Notes: a model not told the origin generated them from the sequence alone. A DNA stretch of 64,000 bases from Agriotes lineatus (GCA_940337035.1 OW679197.1:61091903-61155902); one strand, 5' to 3'; positions 12,394 through 23,919 are shown, numbered from the stretch's first letter. Translations and numbers: made by a program.

Positions 12394-12977
12394 TACTTCC
12401 CGCGTATAAAAGACGAAGGTACTGTAATCGCAAAAAAATCACCTTCCAAGATCTTCACATCTTCACGTTTGTAAGTTCCTAGGTGACGAAAAACATGTAT
12501 ATCTCAAAAATTATTTGTTGGAGGAAGACGAAATTTTGCATGTGAATGATATGTCTACCTGGCTTGAAACCGAATACACTCTCGATCGATTATATACAGA
12601 GTGAACACCTTAAAAAATAATAATATTACTTCTATTTAGCTAATAGTTCTTGAGCTGAAGCAAAAATAGGTTCACATTTATTTTTTAAGGTGGTCACCCT
12701 GTATATATTTAAACTAAATTCTCTTGGTTTCGAGCCAGGTAAACATATAATCCGCACGCAAAATATCGTCTTTATCCAACAAATACTTTTTGAGCTACGC
12801 CGCCAACAGGCGGCCAGACAGACATATAGACGGATAGAGGGACAAACAGACAGACAGACACAATTGGGAAAACATGTTTATCGTCATCTAGGGACTCTTA
12901 AACGTGGAGATCTGAAGAAATTTCGAAAGGCGATTTTTTTGCAAATACAGTAATTCGTCTTTCAGACGAGGGAAGTA
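12394..12977. mobile_element. Fold-back MITE with TTACTTCC ends
   Basis: Arms pair from TTTTTACTTCCC (12394) to GGGAAGTAAAAA (ending 12977): GACGAAGGTACTG..., CTTCACGTTT against AAACGTGGAGATCTGAAG, and ACCTGGCTTGAAACCGA (12558) against TTGGTTTCGAGCCAGGT. An AGACAGACAGACAG microsatellite lies in the right arm. It belongs to the same broad family as the copies at 35204-35852 and 42799-43475, which share the ends, the AGACAG tract and a CTTAAACGTGGAGATCT-like block. Confidence 0.7.
12593..12705. mobile_element. Small MITE nested in the fold-back loop
   Basis: Ends TATACAGAGTGAACACCTTA and TAAGGTGGTCACCCTGTATA are inverted copies with few mismatches. The element is about 113 bp. Its CAGxGTG ends resemble those of the 53337-54340 fold-back. 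Confidence 0.65.
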
Positions 12978-14542
12978 AAAAATATACGAAATCACTTAAC
13001 TGGTGGCTGGGTTGTTTGTGATACCGATATAAATATTTGTTCGTGAATCATGGGCACTGTTATTCCAATCAAAGAAATCATTGTTAGATTCTCGATACTT
13101 CGCATGCATAATTATGGCCTTTTTTATGCTAGTGAACTTTAAATTGAGACACTTAATTGTTCATTTCTGCTGCATATATGCCTACCAGGTATAGGACCCC
13201 CTTTAGCACAGAGAGATCTACGCATGCAAGCTTTTGTTTAGCGTAACATCCTGTTCTATCGCAAAATGGACGCTTGTACTTCCTTCCGGGCTATCGTTTT
13301 TTTTCGACGTGTGAAGAGGTTAGTTTCTGATAGTCGGCATAGCATTTGAATTTTGAAAGTTTTAGAGCGCAACCGAAGAACAGTCGCCCATGGCGTTAAG
13401 ATGCTGAAAGCATATATGGGCCGGTGTTCAAAGAAGCTTCAATATATTTTAGTAGTTTTGGATTGAGGGAATTTGTTAGCATTCGAATATTAAAGCGCAC
13501 ACCTATGGATTTTATTAGTTGCAAATTTTCACATGTTAAAATAGGCAGAGCTCTGGTAAGATTGCTTCGCTTACGGAATTATAATATATCACTGCTTTTC
13601 ATTATAGCCTTTTTGGAGGCCTACTTTTAGAGTACCTACTTTTTGAGATTTGAGGTTACCTGCAGAAGGTGGTAATTGCTGCAAAGGTTCTGGAAGGCGA
13701 GCTGGCTGATAGCAGGTGGAGATGGGTGAAATTCAGCGTCGGAGACTATTTTGGAGGAAGGAAAGTCCGCAACCAAACGGAACCTGTTTGTGGGTTATCC
13801 ACTGAAGTAACCCTTGCGGTCCAGGGCAGGTATTTTCGGCTATGATTAGGGCAGTACACGGTGCGTTCAATTCCATATGTTCCGTTAGTAGTAATATACT
13901 GTAATTAGTAATCGTCTTTACCTATTAAGGTAAGTCGTACCCGATCCGTTCTCCCGAGTTAGTTGCTGGCCTGTTTGCCGTATAAGATCGGTTAAATGTC
14001 TCTTAACATTTACGTCAGTCAATGATAAATGCAACGAAAATTTAATTCAGGTTACCCCATATTCACGTCGCCCTGAAGGTCCGAAAGATTGAAAATTTTA
14101 ATATGTAATACGTGGCAGAGATACTTTTAGTTAACTAGAATTTTATATCTTCTGAATGTCATACTGGGGCATAACTTTTTTCAAATTTATTATATCTAAT
14201 TTTAACAAGTATATCTTGTTTGTAGTATCTACAGACAAGGTCGTTAGAAAAGACTACTTATTTTCTAAATTTCCATTTTATTATATTTTACCCAAAAAAT
14301 CAAACTATCGGTATATAATATATTCTAAAACTAAATGACACTACTATGTCCTCGTATGAGTTTAACATCTGAATAGCACCCTAAATTACTCATCATAAAC
14401 TTCTATTATAGCTCTGCCAAGCTTACAAAATTGAAAATAGGCGTGTAGGGAGCTGGCATAGTTTTCAATGGTACAATCAAAATAACAAATCCTGAGCGGC
14501 AAATTTAAATAATCTATATAAATAAAAATCAATTGCCGCATG
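12978..14542. other. Spacer, nothing recognised
   Basis: A moderately GC-rich patch at 13660-13860 stands out from its surroundings, but I recognise no gene, RNA or element end in it. Short open frames at 13424-13630 and 14156-14338 look like chance. Confidence 0.4.
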
Positions 14543-15840
14543 TACGAGGATAGTTCATCATTTACTGTCCTTAATATAGTAGGCATTGACTGACAAATGA
14601 AAAACTGTTTTTATCCGAAGTGTCATTTATTCACGTTAGTGTATGTAAAATTGCGTCTCTCTATCTTTTCATTTATTCGAAATATTAGTTCAGTTCTCTT
14701 GTGGTGTTTGTAATTGTATCAAAATGGATAAAATTGAAACAAAAGCTGTTATAAAATACCTCTGTAAGAAAGGTTTATCACCGCAAGAAATTCATAAGGA
14801 CATGACTGAAGTATTGGGTGATTCTGCGCCTTCATACCAGGTAATTAAAAATTGGTCTCGATATTTCAAACTGGGGAGAGATTCTTGTGAACACGTGCCA
14901 GGTGCAGGACCACCAAAAACTGTGGTTACCAAGGAAAATATTAATTTGGTCCATGATATGGTACTGAATGATAGAAGAATTGCCGTCAGATGCATAGTGG
15001 AGACATGTGGCATTTCAGTTGGGAGCGTTGAAAAAATTTTGCAGGAAGAATTGGGTCTCACAAAAGTCTCTGCACGTTGGATACCAAAAATGCTAACGGC
15101 AGATCAAAAACGCCTCCGACACGTTACCGCAGAGACCAATTTGGCAATCATTAACAGAGACTAAGATGAATTTTTACAAAGATTCCTTACAGTTGATGAA
15201 ACTTGGGTTCATCACTTTGACCCAGAGTCGAAAGGCCAAAGTATGGCATGGCGGTATAAGGGTTCCTCACCTCCTCGAAAATTTCGTGTTGTTTCTTCGG
15301 CAGGCAAAATCATGGCAACGGTTTTTTGGGATTTTAAGGGAGTTATTTTTGTGGATTATTTACCACGTGGGCACAACGTAACAGGCCAATATTACGCAGA
15401 TTTAATACCAAAACTTCGAGAAGCAATCAAGGAAAAGAGAAGAGGAAAATTGAGACGAGGTGTTCTGTTTCAACAGGATAACGGCCCGGTCCACAAAAGC
15501 TGTATTTCAATGGCAGCCATTCACAACGCTGGCTTTGAAATTTTTGAGCAACCTCCCTATTCGCCAGATTTGGCCCCTAGCGACTATTTTCTTTTTCCAA
15601 AATTAAAAGAACATCTTCGGGGAACCCATTTCATGAACGACGAAGAAGTGATGACAGCCGTAAATGAGTGGCTGGCGGAACAAAATACAGAATTTTTTTC
15701 CAAAGGCATTCAAGCACTTCAGCACCGATACTTAAAATGTATTAACCTGTCAGGGGACTATGTTAAAAAATAAAATTATTTCGTTCTTCTCAAACGTTTG
15801 CTTCTATGCTAGGGACAATAATTGGTGAACCGCCCTCGTA
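14543..15840 (+). mobile_element. Nearly complete mariner transposon
   Basis: Left end 14543-14579 begins TACGAGGATAGTTCATCA. The reverse complement of the right end (15804-15840) begins TACGAGGGCGGTTCACCA, and the two match over most of 37 bp. The outermost TA at each end is the expected target duplication, so the element proper is 14545-15838 (about 1.29 kb, normal mariner size). It carries a transposase frame open except for one codon. Confidence 0.93.
14724..15773 (+). pseudogene. Mariner transposase, one in-frame nonsense codon
   Basis: The frame would encode about 349 residues, the usual mariner length, cut once by TAA at 15162-15164 (codon 147); upstream and downstream halves are in the same frame. 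Visible features: an N-terminal helix-turn-helix region (about residues 1-110), a WIPKML linker motif, and a DDD catalytic triad. First Asp is in TVDETW just after the stop, second in QQDNGPVH, and third in YSPDLAPSDYFLFP, with 34 residues between the second and third Asp (D34D, the mariner signature). The C-terminal FFxxGIQxLxxRYxKC pattern is intact. It cuts and pastes at TA. The copy should be inactive unless the stop is read through, but has otherwise drifted little. Confidence 0.93.
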
Positions 15841-16090
15841 TGTTATATCATCACTGGAGAACGGCTCAACCAATTTGGTTCATTTTTTTGTTGTGTTCGT
15901 AATTGTCAGGACAAGGTTTGTATGGTAATTTTGCATAGGATTTCGTATGTTTTGGTTTCTGAATGGCGTTTCAAAGAGAAAAATGGGAAAGTCGAAGTGG
16001 AATACTCGGAAAAATCGATTTTTTTTCAGGATGGAAAAACCGGAATAGAACAATAAAAAAGTCATGTTTCAAAACATACACGCATAGGTT
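15841..16090. other. Short AT-rich spacer
   Basis: Nothing recognised between the mariner right end and the Helitron-like segment. Confidence 0.4.
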
Positions 16091-16520
16091 TACGTAATAT
16101 TATACCCGGGCAACGCCGGGTATGTCACAGCTATGATGTATACAAGGAATAACGAAGGATATTTCCAAATTCAACCCCTAAAGGGGTAAAATGAGAGTTC
16201 CAATTTTGTATGGAAAAATAATATTAAATACACATTTCGACTTGAAACTTCGTAGGAGTACTCCTAAAAACAAATAAGCAAACACGTATTTCGTGATTTT
16301 CCGAAAATCAACCCCTTAGGGGGTGAAATGGGGTAAATAAGCCTAAATCGATATGGGTGTCGTTATTGAGGTTTTTTGGAACGTTGATTGCGAAAATGGC
16401 ATTTATTTTTAAGTCGAAGACGGTGGACATGACATAAAATTAAAACTCTATAGTGGTGCAAGGGGGTTTCAGAGACAAATTATTTTTGGGCAGAACAACG
16501 TTTGCCCGGCCACCTGGTTC
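16091..16520 (+). mobile_element. Non-autonomous Helitron-like fragment
   Basis: From 16134 the sequence matches the interior of the Helitron at 46585-47782 closely for about 270 bp (ATACAAGGAATAA, CAACCCCTAAAGGGG, GACTTGAAACTTCGTAG, CGATATGGGTGTCGTTATTG). Directly upstream, ACCCGGGCAACGCCGGGTA at 16106 forms a short hairpin of the kind found at Helitron 3' ends, so the segment looks chimeric. A second GCCCGG-type motif ends it near 16515. Confidence 0.6.
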
Positions 16521-16595
16521 TAAATAATTTTAAAAGGTTTATTATATCATCTCTGGTCTCTTTGAGTAAATGCTCATAATTGACAGTATTATAAA

Positions 16596-17150
16596 TAATT
16601 ATTTTCCGTCAATCGTTTATATATCGACTCATTAATGCATGATTTTGTCTAAAAAATCATGCATTAATAGACCCGTTTTCGCAATGATTTTATATAGGCA
16701 ACCATACGTACTAAACGTCAAATGTATCTGAAATGTCAAAACTAAAGGTTAAATTATTCCGTGGATTTATTAATATAAATATTTACATTAGAAAACGCTT
16801 CGCTCAATATCTTTGTGGCAGTTTGTATTTTATACCTATCGAGTTCTCAATGTATCCTTCGGCAACAGAGGTGGATTTCCAACCGCCAAGTATTTTAATT
16901 GCCGCAAAATTGCTCCGGCATCGGCAACCATACTTACTAAACGTCAAATGTATCTGAAATGTCAAAACTAATAAATATTTTTGATGGATTTTAATAAACG
17001 TACGATTGACGGAAAAGTCTTGTAACCAACTCTTATGTTAATCGGTGATTAATAATCTCGCTCATTAACGCGTTCGCTCGCTCCACTCGCTCACGCGTTA
17101 AAATCTCTCGATTATTAATCACCTTTATTAACACACTTGTTGGTTAAATA
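16596..17150. repeat. Cluster of hairpins and a 46-bp direct repeat
   Basis: CCGTCAATCG (16606) pairs with CGATTGACGG (17004), making an outer inverted repeat. Inside are a perfect hairpin ATTAATGCATGATTTT / AAAATCATGCATTAAT (16631-16668) and a direct repeat GGCAACCATAC(G/T)TACTAAACG... at 16697-16743 and 16922-16968. Just outside, 17026-17146 forms a long hairpin with AACCAAC / GTTGGTT ends and GGTGATTAATAATC arms. Confidence 0.65.
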
Positions 17151-17559
17151 ACCATAAAATGCTATTGAAATTAATTTAATAATTACATAAGTAATATAAA
17201 AATTATATTATAGGTAACCATTTGAAAATGATCCTTTGTAATACTGATAGCATATTAACCGACACTTAACTAAATAGGGGAGTTAATTAATTTTAAAAAG
17301 TCCACATGGCCATTAGTCAATGTCAGTAACACTTTCCAAAAATATATCTGAAGAGCTCGTATTAACAGTGAGCATTGGGGTTTCTATGGTGTCAACACTG
17401 TGGTTCATTAGAACCATACCATTTTGAGACAAATTAGGTATAGGGTTTTACTTATCGACTTAAGAATCAGTAATCGATTCTTTATGAAGCTGATTCAACC
17501 ACCTGCATGAACTATTATAGTATCTCTGACTACTTTTCCCACTTCGATACACACCCGGT
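17151..17559. other. AT-rich spacer, nothing recognised
   Basis: No feature that I can support. Confidence 0.45.
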
Positions 17560-18077
17560 TCCTTTTCGGATTGCCAGGGCTATATGATACGTATATGAAT
17601 GTAGTTTTCGTCTAAAAAAAAGTAACGGAGTTCTTCTGGCCTCCTTGCTTTTCATTCTGCATCAACATTCTTAGATAACGGGAACGTCAGGCCACAATGT
17701 CACCTCGTTCCATTAATAATTTTCTTTTAACAAAACATTTTTGAATTTAAATTAAAAACAATAACTGTTTTCTAGAGTTCCTTCGTCTTCTGTGAAGTTA
17801 TTTTCTCCTTCAGATTCTCTAATAATAATTTGAATGTAGGAACTTTACGGTCAGCCGTGTAAACTTCATGAACAGTTCACCTTATAACACCTCGATCGAA
17901 ATCATGCAAAACAATTTGATTTGCAAGTCCCGTTCTTCTTTTCTTCTTTGGAGATTGTAGCAAATGGTTTCCAGCTGCTTGACTTTCTTTCTGTATTGTA
18001 TAGCTTTTATAACAGTTATTAAGTAACAAACAACTTTCGGGATTAGACCGTGTCATTATTGAGGTCGAAGAATTCAA
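17560..18077 (-). pseudogene. DDE transposase N-terminal remnant (insect IS630/Tc1-related)
   Basis: The minus-strand translation gives a Lys-rich stretch followed by LHDFDRGVIR, an in-frame stop, then TVHEVYTADRKVPTF and LxENLKEKI. This matches the N-terminal pattern I know from a family of insect DDE transposases (DFDRxxIRRT-HEFY...KKVPTxxKLL). Further on, a decayed KEARRTPLLFFRRKLHS stretch sits where that family's YLDET catalytic segment is expected. Several stops make it non-functional. A different fragment of the same class lies at 61835-62450. Confidence 0.55.
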
Positions 18078-18275
18078 AGTTGACTGTTGAAAACTAACTT
18101 GATTTCAGTGTTGGCTGTGACTAATAAAACAAATACAGTCTGAATCTAGCAGCCCGTGACTAAAATGTCGTTGCTAACTTCATCCCGTGACTAAGAGGCT
18201 CTTTAGTCGCAAGTTATGATGGCGTGATTAAAATGTCACTTAGCGACGTGTATGTTAGCATGTTATATGCCATTT
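18074..18275 (-). repeat. Interspersed repeat, inverted relative to 39637-39840
   Basis: The sequence is the reverse complement of 39637-39840 with scattered mismatches: GACTGTTGAAAACTAACTTG, CCGTGACTAA, GAGGCTCTTTAGTC, AAATGTCACTTAG. Repeated GTGACTAAAxxGxCG motifs occur inside. It is non-coding and probably a MITE or hairpin element. Confidence 0.65.
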
Positions 18276-19382
18276 TAGTTATAGGAGTAGAAAAACAATT
18301 TTAATAATTCATAGTCTCATTTTATAAATGTATTTAATGTTCTGTAAAGTACTATACTGCGAACACCGTTTAAAAGATTCCAATATTAAAAGTACACCTT
18401 TAATATGTTGTAATGCACCATATTATACTTATTGCCTATCCCTGGGCTTAACCTGCAGAAAATCAGTCATTGTCATCTCGTCTCTGGGAAATGCGGAGTG
18501 CACGTGTATTAATGATTGCCCCAATTTGAACCCTTGCTGTAATTAACTGAACACCCCAACACGATCGTGGAGATTTATTGCTCAAAAATCTTAGCTTTAG
18601 GTGGTTCTAGGGTTAGATTCCTCACGACATGAAATCACGCTGAAACGCCATTCGGAAACATCGCTGCAATTTAAGTTATTCGCTGAAATTGGAAAGAGTT
18701 ATTTATACCGCCGAAATGTTGCTTGTTTTATTCCGAATTGTTTGATTAGGGGTGTATTTTTAGATGCTGTTGAATTCCTTTAATGCTGCAGTCATATAGA
18801 CTACAATATGTTACAATGGTTATTTTATGCTTTTTTATTACACATGTTTTATAACATTTGTACTAGTTATTTGAGTAAAGATTGAAATTGAATTCCACGT
18901 TTATTTTTGGATTAAACAAGCATGGCCTAATATGAAATAAAAATTAAAAAATTAAAAATAAGTTCTTGTTAAGAGTGCCACAGCTATCGTTGGCTTGTAT
19001 TTCAAATAAGAAAGTTAGTACATTACCGATATCTCAAAAGCTATAGAAAATAATAAAATCGAATACCAAATTCGAATTCTTCTTTACTAATAACATTGAC
19101 ATAATTTGATATACAAGGAAAGACCGAAAATGTACGTTTCTCGACGATCTAGCCTAAACAAAAAAAATAGAAGTTTGATTGCACACAGGAATAGCTGGAA
19201 AGGTCACGTGTATTTTTCTAATTTATCCGAATCTGTATGTATATCATATCGTTTGGAAGATATCCATGATTATTTTTTAAACAGTCCTATCAGCCAATAG
19301 TAATGAGAAATAAATTCAAATCGACCAATAGCATCAAAATTACACTGACTATTTGCTAGTAGCAAATTACAGCGACTATTTT
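18276..19382. other. Spacer, nothing recognised
   Basis: Short open frames (18328-18546, 18601-18783, 19106-19300) show no domain or conserved pattern known to me. Confidence 0.45.
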
Positions 19383-19526
19383 TTCACAAACCATTCAAAT
19401 CGTTCTTCTGCTGTAACACAACTAGCTAAAAGTGGAGTAGATGAGCAGGAGTTGTTAAAAATAACAGGACACTCATCTGGAAGCTCCATCAAACCCAATC
19501 TACAACTTGAACTGTTTAAAAAATAA
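19383..19526 (+). pseudogene. Crypton/DIRS-like tyrosine recombinase C-terminal fragment
   Basis: A 47-residue stretch ending at TAA (19524-19526) contains FTNHSNRSSAVTQLAKSGVD, then ELLKITGHSSGSSIKPNLQ. The NHS-R-S pattern, the LxxITGHxS box (conserved His) and an IKPxL stretch are typical of the C-terminal catalytic region of eukaryotic tyrosine recombinases such as Cryptons. The first HxxR Arg and the final Tyr region are only partly preserved (PNL where PYL is usual). Only this fragment is visible, so it is a relic. Confidence 0.6.
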
Positions 19527-20695
19527 TCACGCCGATTTACATTCGTGGTAATATTTTTTATCAAAAATAACATGACTGTATTATAATGAGAACAAAATTT
19601 TTATTATAAAATGATTTTTAATGGAAATAATTTATTTAGAAAGATGCTTTCAATTTATTACGTTTAGTACGATCGTGCAAATCAAAAAGTCTATCCTATA
19701 TGAAACGTAGACATCGATTTATTATACATATACATCAATTCTGTTAACAAATCGAGAAAGTAGCTGAAGTATAAGGTTAGTTTTGTTAATAAGAATAATT
19801 AAAATGTGTTTACTGAATTCTATGTGACAAAACTAAATTGCTCTAATATATCATAAAACAATCCAAAAGCTAACGTCCAAAATGATTTTTTAGAGCTTTT
19901 TGGGAAAATAACAAACAGAATGATTAATTATTTTGTAAAGCGTTATGAAAAAGAAAGAACTGACAAGTTATTATAGTCATTCAAATTCAAAGTTTTTGTT
20001 TCAATGTATATACTCTCTGAAAAACTGAACACTTTGATATTCATTTGTACAATTAGCCTATTGTCAACAGTAGCTCAAAGCGGTTTTAAGTATGAGGCAC
20101 TTTGTTAAGCAGTACAGGGAGTATCATTTTGATATTGTCTTATAGGAAATAGTGATGCCCATTTATTTGGCTAGTTCAAGAAGAATCGATTACGCTCATA
20201 TCATAATTATTTATGAAAAATATTAAAAAATAGTAAAAAAGTCGTAGGGCACTTTTTTGATAGAATTTAAATAACTTGGTGGCTGTAAATAAAATAGTGT
20301 TGTAGCTGTTTACAAGTTTAAGCTGTTTAAGTGTATTTGACTTTTAATAAACCTTTTTGAAAAACACATCTAACTGTAACAGAATTAATTGATTTCGACG
20401 AAAATTTGATAATCACTATATTTTTTAGTCTATGACCGAAACTTCTATTTTTATATGAAAATCATAGCTGTGATATAAAAAAAATGGTGCAACAGAAGTA
20501 ATAAAGCAAGAAAACTAGGTTACGACCTTTTATTTTCTTTCAAAATATTACATGTAATTTTAAAATTACCTACCCTGGTCAACACAAATTTCGTGTGAGC
20601 TACACATTCAGTTTAGCAGTAGTTCTTAATATAAAATATACTACAAGGGCTGTTCTGTTGTTAGTTATAACAAAAATTTCAAGTTTCATCAACAC
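19527..20695. other. AT-rich spacer, nothing recognised
   Basis: A TACAAGGGCTGTTCTGTTG sequence at 20643-20661 resembles a mariner-type terminus and is mirrored at 28072-28095, but no element can be defined between them. Confidence 0.4.
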
Positions 20696-20950
20696 ATTGG
20701 TGAAACAGGACGTTCAGTAAAAACTCGCTTCTCTGAACACCAGCGCTGTCTAAAGTCAGGTTTCGTTTCATCATCAGCCATTGCTGAACACCAACGCTAT
20801 ACCGGTCATAAGTTCCTTTTTGATGAAACTTTCATTATTTGCAAATCCCCATTCTTTTTTAGCAGAAAGATTCGCGAAGCCATTAAGATTTACAAACACC
20901 CTAATAATCTCAATCGGGACTAAAGCTTTCCCCTTCCTTTTATGTGGAAA
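20696..20950 (+). pseudogene. Penelope-like element GIY-YIG endonuclease fragment
   Basis: Translation from 20696 reads IGETGRSVKTRFSEHQR, then SSAIAEHQRYTGHKF, then SRKIREAIKIYKHPNNLNRD, a stop (20921-20923) and a decayed PLPFMW. The order IGxTxRSxKTRxxEH ... SAxAEH ... REAIxIxKxxNNxNRD is the C-terminal GIY-YIG nuclease of Penelope-like retroelements (conserved Arg and Glu visible). No reverse transcriptase was found upstream, so this is a truncated relic. Confidence 0.75.
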
Positions 20951-21329
20951 ATGCAAATTTCTAAGACCCTTCCACCGTCACTCAACCACGACAGCAATTG
21001 CCTATAAATTCTGGCTTTATCCTTTCGATCGTTAGAACAGTTTCGCGTTCTATCCCTTCACATGCAAAAGAGTTTCGCTTCTGGCGTGGTTTACACGTTG
21101 AGTTACCGTGCTCTTTTGCTTTTCCTCCTGATGAATCCCCTTACGAAAGTGGAGTTCTTCGACCTCAATAATGGCATGGTCCAATCCCGAAAGTCGTTTG
21201 TTACTTAATGACAATGGCCGTGAAAGCAATCGAAATCAAGCAACTTTACTGCTTTTTAGAATAATCCCCCTTAGCTATAATACATTTGTTCATTCTTTGA
21301 AATCATCTCTCGAAACAGGAAGATAACTC
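20951..21329. other. Spacer beyond Penelope relic
   Basis: Probably decayed Penelope 3' sequence. No further motif is recognisable. Confidence 0.35.
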
Positions 21330-21830
21330 CGTTTTTAGAAGGTCGTGAAACATTAACAAAAATTCAAAAAATCTTGTACCATATATAGGTACTTTTTTAA
21401 TCTTTTGAAACAAATAGAAATCGCCAAGGGTAAGATATGGACTACATGGAGGATGAGTCACCTTCTACACTCGAGATCCGTGTAAGAAATGTAAAGGTGT
21501 TGTGGTCGTTGTGCAGAGTTGCATTATCGTGAAGTAATAAATGTCACTCAAACCAGATTTGCGGTAATCACTACACAATTTTTCAAAGGTTTATGGAATG
21601 TAAACTTCTGTATATCAATCGGTACATTTACAGGTACAGCTTTACTGCATCTGAAGAAAGTAGCATCTCGTTTTTTTTTGTTTGCACTTTTACCACGAAC
21701 AACTTTTCAAACACCCATATACTTGGTTTTTGTCAGCTCTCGGGGTTATAATAATTCCAAGATTTACCATGTGTAACAATATAAATAATGTTTTGAAGAT
21801 CCTGCATCAAACTTTTCTAACATAAATCTG
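21330..21830 (-). pseudogene. Decayed mariner transposase catalytic region
   Basis: On the minus strand, decayed pieces appear in order: a PRELTKTKYMGV-like stretch (compare the mariner PETKxQSxxW), KVVRGKSANKK, a LHDNATLHN segment (mariner HDNAxxHT, second catalytic Asp), then THPPCSPYLTLGDFYLFQKI (mariner HPPYSPDLAPxDFFLFPKI, third Asp position). Multiple stops and frameshifts are present. The pattern fits a Mos1/mauritiana-like mariner better than the one at 14.7 kb, although that is only inference. Confidence 0.65.
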
Positions 21831-22511
21831 TACTAGTCTACCCGTGTTTGTTTTTGTTCTTTGATTAATGAATTTGGAAACCACAGGCTTGCAAGCTTCC
21901 TTACATCTATATCTGTTGGTATAAAATGTTACCGGACTTCTTTTGTCCACTGCTGGAGGTAGGACTCGCCCAAGCTCCAAGGTCCAACATCCTCTAAGCT
22001 GTTCTGTGGTATGCAGTTCTCATCCAACGGTTTTTCTAATGTCATAAACACGTCTTTCTAAAGTTTGCCCAACACCTCATTTGGATATTCTGGGGCGCCA
22101 TTCCACCAACCTCCTCCATCTACTCTCTAAATAGTTCTCAGTTTATCTACACTCTTATTTGTGAAGATGGTAGTTTCTGGTCCATATGTGAGAACTGGTA
22201 GAATATGGGAGTCGAAAGCGTTTCTCTTCAGACTGATTGATACGGTCATGTTATTTATTGTTATTGAGCCCTATTTTTCTGTATAAATCTGTAATATTAA
22301 TTTTCTTTTCTAGTATTATAATTTGACGTACATATACGTATTTATCTACAGAAATATACTTTAATCTATACTGAATTGCTTTAGATTGGGTGACATAAGT
22401 TTGACTTTACTCATGTTCATATTTAATATGTGATGATACAGACTTGGCAGCTTAGTTTAGTTGGTGCATCATTGTTTACTTACTTACTTATCGGCGACCC
22501 TCTTCTACCTT

Positions 22512-23919
22512 TCAGTGTCGAGGGGTTGTGGCTGTAGCCACAAATGTTTTCCATTCTTTCCGATTTAGTGCAGTTTTCATCGCCGTGTTCCAATTACTGC
22601 CTCCATTCCTTATAATCTGCTCCACTTGTTCCTTCCAACTCTTCCTCGGCCTTCCTCTTCGTTTCTTGCCTATTACACCCATTTTCCATATTTGTTTTGT
22701 CACTCTCTGTTCTGGCATTCTTGTAATATGCCCTAACCAATCCAACTGTCTCCTCTCAATAGTAGTTAGCACAGATTCTACCTCCAAAGTCTGTCGTATT
22801 TCTTCGTTACGCATCCTATCTCTTCTGGTAACCCCTAGGACTCTTCTCAAATATCGCATTTCACATGCCTGAATCTTGCTCTTGAGGGAATCACTTAACA
22901 CCCACGCTTCGTAGCCATAAATTAGCACCGGGATAAACACTGTTTTAAAAATCTTAATTTTAGTCTTCCGTGATATTTCTTTCCTTCCTATAAATGATCT
23001 ATTTAGTGCATAATACCGGGTGGCCATAAATATCTGATATCACATTACCTTTGGAATCAACACCGCTTTATTAAAGTGGTGAATCCAACTAAACTAAATG
23101 TCATTAACGTCATCACAACTAAAATTCCTATCTGTCAAAAATTATTACAGATTGCAATAGGTAATGGAGTTAGAACAAGAAATTTTTATAATTGAGTCGC
23201 AGGGTAAACTGCAGAATCTGGGGCACATTCCCCTCCTCTTATTTGCATTTTATTACATTTCATACCAATACTTATTATAATTGAAATATGTATAATGCTA
23301 ACCAATATTTATAAGTAGCTAATTCCATGGCTACCGGGATCTCAGATGTTTATGGCCACCCGGTATAACTTATTCGCTGCTGCAATTCTGTTATTTATTT
23401 CGCTTTGTAAGCCCCCGTCTTCTTCCAGAAATGCACCTAAGTATTTTATTTGTTGTGATTGTTGTATTCTGTTTTCATTCAGCGTTACTTCTACCTCTTC
23501 ATGTTGTTTGGATATTACCATTATTTCTGTTTTTGATATGTTGATTTCCAACCCGAAATTTTGCAAAGCTGTTTTCCAAATTTCTAAATTTTTCTGTAGA
23601 TTTTCTTTCGAGCTTGCAAATAAAATTAGGTCATCTGCATATAGAAATTCTTTGACTACCACTGGTTTCAAATCCTTATATCCAACTGTAACTCCCTTTA
23701 TTTTTGTCTCTACCTTTCGTGCAATTTCGTCCATAACAGTTATAAATAATAACGGGCTTAATATGCTCCCTTGGCGTACGCCTTTAAATGTTGAGAACTC
23801 TTTCGTGATGTTGGTTCCTACCCTTACGATATTTCTTGTTTTGGAGTAAAGACTTCGGATTGCTGCTACTAATTCTTCGTGGATTCCTCTTCTGTTCAGT
23901 ATCTCCCAAAAGGAGATAC
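22512..23919 (-). pseudogene. Reverse transcriptase C-terminal half, split by a MITE
   Basis: Visible in order on the minus strand: GVRQGSILSPLLF (RT block 4), EFLYADDLILFASS (YADD catalytic box), NISKTEIMVI, IKYLGAFLEEDG, then the split at NKLY / YALNRSF, and after it YGYEAWVLS, RRVLGVTRRDRMRNEEIR, RQLDWLGHITRMPEQR and GKKRRGRPRKSWKEQ. No other stop interrupts the frame. The protein would copy its own RNA at a nicked target; lacking the endonuclease and N-terminus, this copy cannot. Confidence 0.88.
23016..23363. mobile_element. 348-bp MITE with TA target duplication
   Basis: Ends CCGGGTGGCCATAAA and its inverse TTTATGGCCACCCGG are perfect over 15 bp and continue with few mismatches. TA flanks both sides (23014-23015 and 23364-23365). 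Removing the element and one TA restores the surrounding reading frame (Asn-Lys-Leu-Tyr then Tyr-Ala-Leu-Asn), which proves the boundaries. Non-coding, Tc1/mariner-type by its target. Confidence 0.95.

Larger units (their letters stand above)
22478..23919 (-). mobile_element. Younger 5'-truncated RTE-like non-LTR retrotransposon
   Basis: Flanked by a 13-bp target duplication TGCATCATTGTTT (22465-22477 and 23920-23932). On the minus strand it starts within the reverse transcriptase (FWEILNRRGI), runs to a stop at about 22512, and ends in a (TAAG)n-type tail (22478-22491 read on the minus strand), as RTE-like elements do. The 5' truncation is typical of incomplete target-primed reverse transcription. 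Confidence 0.9.

Noticed and set aside
12830..12870. CRISPR-like short repeats (AGACAG)
   Set aside because: A simple microsatellite inside a MITE; no spacer-repeat structure, and the sequence is eukaryotic.
18328..18546. Small Cys-rich open frame
   Set aside because: No signal peptide and no cysteine spacing of a known family; composition fits chance.
23346..23849. A 167-residue + strand open frame
   Set aside because: It is antisense to the YADD reverse transcriptase frame on the minus strand, which carries the recognisable motifs.
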